From an uncultured Eubacterium sp. (GTDB taxonomy: Bacteria; Bacillota; Clostridia; Lachnospirales; Lachnospiraceae), in assembly GCA_904502145.1 (NCBI GenBank), contig CAJGDH010000136.1:1-5294 (forward strand): DNA of 5,294 nucleotides, written 5' to 3'. Shown here one piece after another: positions 1 through 4,801 of this stretch. The stretch's first letter is position 1, and each line of letters starts with the position of its first letter. Below the pieces are notes generated by a model. The model did not search any database and was not told the origin of the DNA. It saw nothing but the letters and a program-made list of their open reading frames with translations. The translations under genes and the position numbers were made by a program.

Positions 1-31
1 CGCTGACAATTACTACTTCTTTTAAACTCAT
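1..31 (-). CDS. Probable acetyl-CoA acetyltransferase (thiolase), N-terminal fragment cut by window edge
   Basis: Only the first ten codons are present, reading MSLKEVVIVS from an ATG at 31 down to the left edge. A near-perfect Shine-Dalgarno (AGGAGG, 40-45) lies 8 nt upstream, so this is a real translation start. The peptide matches the typical opening of clostridial acetyl-CoA acetyltransferases (…KEVVIVSA.RT.IG), the first beta-strand of the thiolase fold. Thiolases condense two acetyl-CoA to acetoacetyl-CoA at the head of the butyrate/butanol pathway. The acyl-CoA thioesterase gene just upstream on the same strand fits this. The identification rests on ten residues and is therefore an inference; other Rossmann-like or thiolase-family proteins could begin similarly. 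Confidence 0.5.
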   Translation of the reverse strand, partial: MSLKEVVIVS

Positions 32-39
32 TCGATTTT

Positions 40-45
40 CCTCCT
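40..45 (-). promoter_or_regulatory. Strong ribosome binding site for the left-edge thiolase-like gene
   Basis: On the minus strand the sequence AGGAGG is followed by 8 nt and then ATG at 31-29. It is the best Shine-Dalgarno match in the window and fixes the start of a gene that is otherwise almost wholly outside the window. Confidence 0.8.
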
Positions 46-71
46 CATAAATGAATTTTTATTCTATGACA

Positions 72-96
72 GAACGATCCAAAGGATGGATTGTTC
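72..96. repeat. Imperfect 25-bp inverted repeat between thioesterase and thiolase-like gene
   Basis: Plus-strand arms GAACGATCCA (72-81) and TGGATTGTTC (87-96) are complementary at 9 of 10 positions and flank a 5-nt spacer. The odd pair is G·U in plus-strand RNA and A·C in minus-strand RNA. On the minus strand the repeat lies just upstream of TAGAAT (66-61), a possible weak -10 for the thiolase-like gene, so it would cover the -35 area. No U-run follows it in the minus direction, which argues against a simple terminator. An operator for a regulator of acyl-CoA genes is an inference. The repeat does not match the Rex consensus (TTGTTAA…TTAACAA). Confidence 0.5.
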
Positions 97-114
97 ATGG
101 ATATCCTGGTCCGT

Positions 115-519
115 CTACTCAAACATCACGGAAAACATACACTCGGAGACCATCTTTCCCTCCTGATTCTTCAGTTCCGCCTGGAAATTGCCGGTCCTTC
201 TCCCGACCTTCCGGGGATAGATGGTAGCCGTGAGAATGTCGTCCTTCCTGCCGGGACGATAAAAATTGATATCTCCCGCCATTCCGACTCCGGGCCGCCC
301 CATGTGGATAAGGTACATTCCCAGCAGAGTATCACAGATCATGTACTGCATGCCGGCCTGTACGGTACCGTGAAGGTTCATGAGCCCTTCCGTCACATTA
401 ACGATCAGGGACATGGTATCATCATCATTGATCACCACCTGGCTTAAGCCCAGATGAGCAGGAGCATTCAGCCTGTTCATGGGAGTGTCATAAAACTCTT
501 CGATGGTCATTCTTTTCAT
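115..519 (-). CDS. PaaI-family hotdog-fold thioesterase
   Basis: This 134-residue protein has the length and pattern of the PaaI/acyl-CoA thioesterase branch of the hotdog superfamily, cytosolic enzymes that hydrolyse acyl-CoA thioesters as oligomers. The central segment NLHGTVQAGMQYMICDT (48-64) corresponds to the family's N-x-HGG…D motif on the hotdog helix. It keeps N48, H50, G51 and the likely catalytic D63, but has Thr for the second Gly. GDINFYRPG (82-90) followed by the strands around ATIYPRKVGRRTGNF (98-112) and GKMVSECMFSVMF (121-133) completes the sheet. GGAGGTGA at 523-530 sets the start at 519; M4 is an alternative. It lies upstream of a probable thiolase on the same strand, which suggests short-chain acyl-CoA housekeeping. 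The natural substrate is unknown. Confidence 0.85.
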   Translation of the reverse strand: MKRMTIEEFYDTPMNRLNAPAHLGLSQVVINDDDTMSLIVNVTEGLMNLHGTVQAGMQYMICDTLLGMYLIHMGRPGVGMAGDINFYRPGRKDDILTATIYPRKVGRRTGNFQAELKNQEGKMVSECMFSVMFE

Positions 520-548
520 GGTTCACCTCCAGATATGTCACTGTTATG

Positions 549-576
549 ATTTTAACATAATCAGAAGAAAAAACAA
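549..576 (-). promoter_or_regulatory. Extended -10 promoter for the thioesterase gene
   Basis: Reading the minus strand, TTGTTT (576-571) is followed by a 16-nt spacer and TAAAAT (554-549). TGT immediately precedes the hexamer (557-555), giving an extended -10. Transcription would begin near 542, leaving a leader of about 23 nt that contains the GGAGGTGA ribosome binding site. The -35 is a weak match, which is common when an extended -10 is present. Confidence 0.6.
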
Positions 577-642
577 CCGTACTCCGCAGGAAAACCGGAA
601 AAAGCGGGGAACCGTACCGGGAGTAAATTTGAAGGATATTAT

Positions 643-670
643 TTAACTGTCCGGAAAATTATGTTATAAT
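643..670 (+). promoter_or_regulatory. Extended -10 promoter for glgA
   Basis: TTAACT (643-648), a 16-nt spacer and a consensus TATAAT (665-670) with an upstream TG (662-663) form a typical sigma-A-type promoter. The start of transcription would be near 677, giving a leader of about 28 nt that includes the ribosome binding site AGGGG (691-695), 9 nt before the ATG at 705. No riboswitch or attenuator fits in so short a leader. Confidence 0.7.
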
Positions 671-704
671 CTTATTATCAATAAAACTTAAGGGGAATTT
701 AACA

Positions 705-2657
705 ATGAAGAAGAAAGATCAGACAGAAATTATCAGTAATGCAATAGAAAATCCGGCTGAGGAAGCAGCAGCGGCAGCTCCTGCCGAGGAGGTAAAGGCT
801 GCTGAGGAAGCAGCTGCAAAAAAAGCCGCCAGGAAACCGGCTGCAAAGAAGACGGCCGTAAAGAAGACGGCAGCAAAGAAAACAACCACCAGAAAGACAG
901 CTGCTAAGAAACCGGCTGAGGAGACTGTGGTACCGGCTCCGGCTGAGGAAAAAGCTGTCGAGGTAATACCGGCTGAGGAGAAAGCGGCAGAAAAGAAACC
1001 CGCAGCCAAGAAGACCGTGGCAAAGAAACCTGCCGCAAAGAAACCTGCCGCAAAGAAGCCTGCAGCTAAGAAGGCAACCGCCAAGAAGGCAGCCCCGGCA
1101 TCTTCTGAAGAAGTTAAGGAAGCAGCCCCGGCCCCGGCAGAGATTGTGGAAGAAGTCGTGGAAGAGGCTGTGGCAGAAGTTGTGGAGGCAGCTCCGGAAA
1201 GTCCCAGGAGAAGCGTGGCCTTCATCGGCTCCGAGTGCTATCCCTTTGTCAAATCCGGAGGACTTGGCGATGTTATGTATGCCCTTCCTAAGGAGCTGGC
1301 AAAGCAGAACTGCGATGTGAAGGTAATCATTCCCAGATACAAATGTATTCCTCAGGAATGGCAGGACAAGATGGTCTACCGGGGTGCATTTGATATGGAT
1401 CTGTGTGCCGACGGCAGAAGATTCTACGTGGGGATCATGGAATATGTCAATGACGGCGTAGTCTATGATTTTATCGATAATGAAGAATTTTTCAGCAGCG
1501 GTAATCCTTATACCACCATCGTAGATGATATCCCGAAATTCTGCTACTTTGGAAAGGCTGCTCTGGCTGCCCTTCTGTATATGGACTGGATCCCGGATGT
1601 CATCCACTGTCATGACTGGCAGGCAGGGCTTGTCCCCATCTACCTGAGAGAGAAGTTCAACAATACCAAGCTGAGCAATTCCAGGTCTGTCATCACTATC
1701 CATAACTTAAGATTCCAGGGAATCTATAATATCGAGACCATCCAGTACTGGTCAGGACTGCCGGATTATGTCTTCAACAAAGACCATCTGAAACAGGCTT
1801 ACCAGGATGCCAACATGTTCAAGGGCGGCATCGCCTACTCCGACATGATCACCACAGTAAGCCGCACCTATGCGGGTGAGATCCAGACTCCCTTCTTCGG
1901 TGAAAACCTGGATGACCACCTTCGTTATCATTCCGGCAAACTTCGCGGTATCGTGAACGGTATCGACGTAGATACCTGGAATCCTGAGACGGATCCGCTG
2001 CTGGCAGCCAACTATAATGCTGACAATGTGATCGAAAAGAAGAGAGAGAACAAACGCAAACTCCAGGAGGAGGTTGGACTTGAACAGGCCGATGACAAGA
2101 TCGTGCTGGGTCTGATCTCCAGACTGACCAACCAGAAGGGTCTGGATCTCGTCAATGAGATCATCCCGCAGCTGATCGACGGAAATACCCAGATCGTTGT
2201 CCTTGGCACCGGTGATCCGCAGTATGAAGATTCCTTCCGCTATTATGAGAACGAATACAAGGGAATCGTTTCATCGAGTATCATGTACGGTGAAGCGAGG
2301 GCACATCACATCTATGCCGGAGCGGATGCCCTCCTGGTACCTTCCCTCTTTGAACCCTGCGGTCTGACCCAGCTCAATGCTATGCGCTACGGCACAATTC
2401 CGATCGTACGTGAGACCGGAGGACTGAAAGACACGGTAGAGCCCTACAACATGTTTGAGAATACCGGCAACGGATTCACTTTTGACCGCTATGAAGCTGG
2501 CCTTCTCTATGATGCCATCAACCGTGCGAAAGAAGTCTTCTTTACCGACCGGATCCGCTGGGATGAGATGGTGGTAAGAAATATGCAGAAGGATGTCTCC
2601 TGGGCCAAGTCCGCGGCAGAGTACAAGAACCTTTATCTGGAGCTGACCCCCAGGTAG
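705..2657 (+). CDS. glgA: Glycogen synthase (ADP-glucose, GT5) with long histone-like N-terminal extension
   Basis: This 650-residue protein transfers glucose from ADP-glucose to the non-reducing end of alpha-1,4-glucan (bacterial glycogen). Residues 170-650 form a full GlgA core of about 480 residues, the usual size. Visible motifs are KSGGLGDV (183-190, ADP-glucose-binding lysine), HCHDWQAGL (301-309), TIHNLRFQG (331-339, H333 at the position of the active-site His), NGID (418-421), ISRLTNQKGLDL (471-482, with conserved R473 and K478), FEPCGLTQL (549-557, E550 being the conserved acidic residue) and RETGGLKDTV (569-578). Residues 1-168 are extra: acidic/Ala blocks alternate with Lys-Lys-Pro-Ala-Ala-type repeats (43-72 and 97-130), with no signal peptide or membrane segment. 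The ATG at 705 has AGGGG 9 nt upstream and a good promoter, so the extension appears to be translated. A GTG at 1215 could give a core-only form. The gene stands alone on its strand; no glgC, glgB or glgP is in the window. The core identity is very secure; the role of the tail is unknown. Confidence 0.95.
   Translation: MKKKDQTEIISNAIENPAEEAAAAAPAEEVKAAEEAAAKKAARKPAAKKTAVKKTAAKKTTTRKTAAKKPAEETVVPAPAEEKAVEVIPAEEKAAEKKPAAKKTVAKKPAAKKPAAKKPAAKKATAKKAAPASSEEVKEAAPAPAEIVEEVVEEAVAEVVEAAPESPRRSVAFIGSECYPFVKSGGLGDVMYALPKELAKQNCDVKVIIPRYKCIPQEWQDKMVYRGAFDMDLCADGRRFYVGIMEYVNDGVVYDFIDNEEFFSSGNPYTTIVDDIPKFCYFGKAALAALLYMDWIPDVIHCHDWQAGLVPIYLREKFNNTKLSNSRSVITIHNLRFQGIYNIETIQYWSGLPDYVFNKDHLKQAYQDANMFKGGIAYSDMITTVSRTYAGEIQTPFFGENLDDHLRYHSGKLRGIVNGIDVDTWNPETDPLLAANYNADNVIEKKRENKRKLQEEVGLEQADDKIVLGLISRLTNQKGLDLVNEIIPQLIDGNTQIVVLGTGDPQYEDSFRYYENEYKGIVSSSIMYGEARAHHIYAGADALLVPSLFEPCGLTQLNAMRYGTIPIVRETGGLKDTVEPYNMFENTGNGFTFDRYEAGLLYDAINRAKEVFFTDRIRWDEMVVRNMQKDVSWAKSAAEYKNLYLELTPR
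831..920 (+). repeat. First Lys/Ala pentapeptide repeat block of GlgA tail
   Basis: Codons 43-72 encode six consecutive five-residue units of the form (K/R)-K-(P/T)-A-A with variation: RKPAA, KKTAV, KKTAA, KKTTT, RKTAA, KKPAE. The units resemble histone H1 and bacterial histone-like tails and are strongly basic. At DNA level the copies have diverged, with mixed Ala, Thr and Lys codons, which suggests selection on the protein pattern and not a very recent expansion. Confidence 0.8.
993..1094 (+). repeat. Second Lys/Ala repeat block, partly near-identical 15-bp tandem units
   Basis: Codons 97-130 encode seven units: KKPAA, KKTVA, KKPAA three times, KKATA and KKAA. Within this block GCAAAGAAACCTGCC occurs twice in exact tandem (1020-1034 and 1035-1049). 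A third copy (1050-1064) differs at two wobble positions. The near identity points to recent duplication by slippage and suggests the copy number may differ between strains without breaking the frame. Confidence 0.85.
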
Positions 2658-2711
2658 GAGGCGAAGACAAGTCTATCCCTGAAGTGGGAGACCAACAAAA
2701 AGTCCATAAAA

Positions 2712-2765
2712 GATAAAAGAAAAAAAGGGAGCCATCCTCCGTGGTAAACGGAAGGGATGGCTCCC
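2712..2765 (-). terminator. Intrinsic terminator of the esterase/ATP-grasp operon, also lying at the end of glgA
   Basis: GGGAGCCATCC (2727-2737) pairs perfectly with GGATGGCTCCC (2755-2765). An inner TCCGT/ACGGA helix extends the stem, with a 2-nt bulge (2753-2754) and a GGTAA loop. In minus-strand RNA the hairpin is followed by seven U, a C and four more U, a classic Rho-independent terminator 28 nt past the ATP-grasp stop codon. In the plus direction the same hairpin is followed by CTCTTG, which is poor in U, so it would stop glgA transcripts less efficiently. Confidence 0.9.
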
Positions 2766-2793
2766 TCTTGCATTGCTCTATTCCGGGATGTTC

Positions 2794-3987
2794 TTACCTG
2801 GTCTTCAGGACGTCAGCATAGAAAGCATTCATCTCATCCTCTGTCTCAAAGGTTGCCATGTAGAACTGATTGCCCATGGCATCCGCCAGGACATCCGGGA
2901 TACGGCCGCTCATCCTCATATGGTCCTTGTAGGTTTCCAGAACCTCCTCATTGGATTTTACGAAATCCTTCCCGTCCCTTCTTCCGGCATAGGCACAGAA
3001 CTGGTGCTCGCCCACCGGGAGAGTGGACCGGTCAAATGCGATCATATCTGCCCAGATCTTGTAGACATCGGTCGAGTGGGCAAAATTGATCATATCCGGA
3101 GTAAAGCCTCCGGAGGGGCGCATATTTACTTCCAGGGCGACCACATCGCCCTTCTTCCCCAGCCCTTCCTGGTCTTCAAGAAGACGGAAAAATTCGAAAT
3201 GAACAAAGCGGCTTTTTACATTAAAGCTCTTGACGACCGCACGACCCTTTGCCCGGGTATCTTCGGGAAGCTCCTTGAGGATGCAGTAGAGGGAGTTGCC
3301 CCCTTCGTTGACCACATCCATGAGAGAGGTCTGGGTGATGTTGCCGGTCTCGAACATGGGCTCGCCTTTGGAGTCGATAATGGCGTCATAAGAACAGATC
3401 TGGCCGTTGATGAATTCTTCCATGATGTAGGTGACGGAAGGCCATTTGTTCATGATAAAGGCAGCCATCTCGTCCTCATCAGAGATCTTGTAGGTCTCGG
3501 AGGCCCCTACACCGTTATCCGGTTTGGCGATGACAGGGTAACCCACCTCCTCTGCAAAGGCAAGGCAGCCTTCCAGGTCATCCACCATGTGGTATCTGGC
3601 CACCGGAACACCGGCTTTCTGATAGTATTCCTTCATCTTTGATTTATATTTGATCCGGGGGATATCCCCGATCTGGAAGCCGCTGGTAATGTTGAAGTCC
3701 GTCCGGAAGCGGGCGTCTCTTTCCAGCCAGTATTCATTGTTGGATTCCAGCCAGTCGATCCTTCCGTACTTGAAGATGAAGAAAGCGATCGCGCGGTAGA
3801 CTTCATCACTGTTTTCCAGATTGCTGACTTTGTAGTACTCCGTGAGGCTGTCCTTGAGTTCCCAGGACAGTTCGTCATATGGCTGGTCACCGATGCCCAG
3901 GACGTTCATCCCGTTGTTTTTCAGCTCACGGCAGAACTGCCAGTAGTTAGTAGGAAAATTCGGAGAGATAAATATCACATTTTTCAT
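2794..3987 (-). CDS. ATP-grasp ligase of unknown substrate (carboxylate-amine ligase type)
   Basis: This 397-residue cytosolic protein has an ATP-grasp layout: an N-terminal Rossmann-like preATP domain (MKNVIFISPNFPTNYWQFC, 1-19, through about 110), then the ATP-binding lobes. AKPDNGVGAS (154-163) carries the phosphate-contacting K155 and glycine-rich loop. YIMEEFINGQ (187-196) is the adenine hinge, and ALEVNMRPSGGF (284-295) supplies E286 and N288 for Mg2+ plus R290. Such enzymes activate a carboxylate as acyl-phosphate and join it to an amine or thiol; the substrate cannot be told here. The start at 3987 is preferred because AGAGGA (3993-3998) lies 5 nt upstream and the protein then opens on a clean beta-strand. 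A longer reading to 4098 would overlap the upstream gene in another frame and adds an unstructured Thr-rich leader. It is last in an operon, 37 bp after an alpha/beta-hydrolase gene and just before a strong terminator. Confidence 0.88.
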   Translation of the reverse strand: MKNVIFISPNFPTNYWQFCRELKNNGMNVLGIGDQPYDELSWELKDSLTEYYKVSNLENSDEVYRAIAFFIFKYGRIDWLESNNEYWLERDARFRTDFNITSGFQIGDIPRIKYKSKMKEYYQKAGVPVARYHMVDDLEGCLAFAEEVGYPVIAKPDNGVGASETYKISDEDEMAAFIMNKWPSVTYIMEEFINGQICSYDAIIDSKGEPMFETGNITQTSLMDVVNEGGNSLYCILKELPEDTRAKGRAVVKSFNVKSRFVHFEFFRLLEDQEGLGKKGDVVALEVNMRPSGGFTPDMINFAHSTDVYKIWADMIAFDRSTLPVGEHQFCAYAGRRDGKDFVKSNEEVLETYKDHMRMSGRIPDVLADAMGNQFYMATFETEDEMNAFYADVLKTR

Positions 3988-3992
3988 ATTCG

Positions 3993-3998
3993 TCCTCT
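3993..3998 (-). promoter_or_regulatory. Ribosome binding site that sets the ATP-grasp start
   Basis: On the minus strand AGAGGA stands 5 nt before the ATG at 3987-3985, inside the 37-bp gap after the upstream stop codon. It supports the 397-residue product over a longer in-frame reading from 4098. Confidence 0.75.
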
Positions 3999-4024
3999 TT
4001 TCTTTAACCGTCAGGGTCGTATGG

Positions 4025-4780
4025 TTATTCGTTAAGCAGGTAGGGGAGGAAGTACACGACCTGTTTGTACCACCAGTCCCAGTCATGGCAGCAGTCATAT
4101 CCCCAGTAGTCCACCCAGGTATGGATCCCCTTGCTCTTAAGGATACGGTCCAGATCCCTCACATAATCCGGGATCTCCCAGTCACCCAGTCCGGTACAGA
4201 TGACGCTGCGCTGAGAATTGAAGATGTCGATGTAGGGATGGTCCTCAGGAAGGTTGGCCATATAATCCACAGGGGAATTCTGGTAGACAAGCTCATCCAT
4301 GTAGGAACCGAATCCGTAGGAAGCGGTGTATACCCCGCTCAGAGCCAGCAGCCTGTCAAAGATATCCGGCCTGCGGAAGTAGAGGTTGGCCGCATGGGCA
4401 GCCCCAAGGCTGCATCCGAAGGCAAGAATTCCCTCCTGGTATGGGAAGCCGTGTTTTTCACTGACATATTCCCAGATAAAAGGAGCCAGCTCATCGGTGA
4501 TAAACCGGATCCACTGCTCGTACCTTTCTATCCTCCAGCGGGGATCTCCGGAATAATTGGTCCAGGTTTCCGCATCGATGGTATCGATGGAGAAGACGAT
4601 CATCCTCCCTGTTTCCAGCCAGTCGCTGCAGACATCCGCCATCCTGAAGTTCTCGAAATCAAAGAATCTGCCCTCCTGGCAGGGAATATAAAGTGCCGCA
4701 TGACCGGCGTGGCCGTACACATTGATCTCCATATCCCTGTTCAGGGCATGACTGTAATATCTCAGATATTGTTTTTCCAT
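4025..4780 (-). CDS. Alpha/beta-hydrolase, esterase-like protein
   Basis: This 251-residue protein has no signal peptide and looks like a serine hydrolase of the esterase/lipase superfamily. The nucleophile elbow is FGCSLGAAHA (121-130, probable nucleophile S124), and the probable catalytic histidine is H232 in CCHDWDWW (230-237). The N-terminal strands (INVYGHAGHAALYIP, 19-33) and the strand VFSIDTIDAETW (62-73) fit the fold. Compared with the neighbouring esterase, the place where a catalytic Asp is expected holds Gly (ICTGLGDWE, 194-202); D200 may serve instead. The start ATG at 4780 follows an in-frame TGA by three codons, so no upstream start is possible. The Shine-Dalgarno AAGGA (4793-4797) is unusually far, at 12 nt. 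It begins 21 bp after the upstream hydrolase stop, so translational coupling is plausible. The substrate is unknown; pairing with an ATP-grasp ligase suggests a small acyl or peptide conjugate. Confidence 0.82.
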   Translation of the reverse strand: MEKQYLRYYSHALNRDMEINVYGHAGHAALYIPCQEGRFFDFENFRMADVCSDWLETGRMIVFSIDTIDAETWTNYSGDPRWRIERYEQWIRFITDELAPFIWEYVSEKHGFPYQEGILAFGCSLGAAHAANLYFRRPDIFDRLLALSGVYTASYGFGSYMDELVYQNSPVDYMANLPEDHPYIDIFNSQRSVICTGLGDWEIPDYVRDLDRILKSKGIHTWVDYWGYDCCHDWDWWYKQVVYFLPYLLNE

Positions 4781-4801
4781 AGGGTTTTGTCATCCTTCTT
4801 T

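Noticed and set aside
91..447. Plus-strand open frame opposite the thioesterase
   Set aside because: The minus strand carries the hotdog-fold motif and a strong ribosome binding site; the plus frame has neither domain pattern nor a good start.
993..1094. CRISPR-like array
   Set aside because: The repeats are contiguous 15-bp coding units in frame with glgA, without spacers.
719..1225. Minus-strand Ala/Phe-rich open frame that looks membrane-like
   Set aside because: It is another shadow of the Lys/Ala/Glu-rich repeats read backwards; the coding sense is explained by the GlgA tail.
699..1703. Long minus-strand open frame opposite the glgA head (334 residues, rich in Cys, Leu and Arg)
   Set aside because: It is the complement of the Lys/Ala repeat codons and of a strongly conserved GlgA core. 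Its composition is repetitive and unlike a folded protein.
2773..3642. Plus-strand open frame of 289 residues opposite the ATP-grasp gene
   Set aside because: The minus strand there encodes clear ATP-grasp motifs with a good ribosome binding site. The plus frame starts next to the terminator hairpin and shows no recognisable domain.
3988..4098. N-terminal extension of the ATP-grasp protein by 37 residues
   Set aside because: It would overlap the upstream hydrolase in another frame, is Thr-rich without fold pattern, and the ribosome binding site at 3993-3998 points to the start at 3987.
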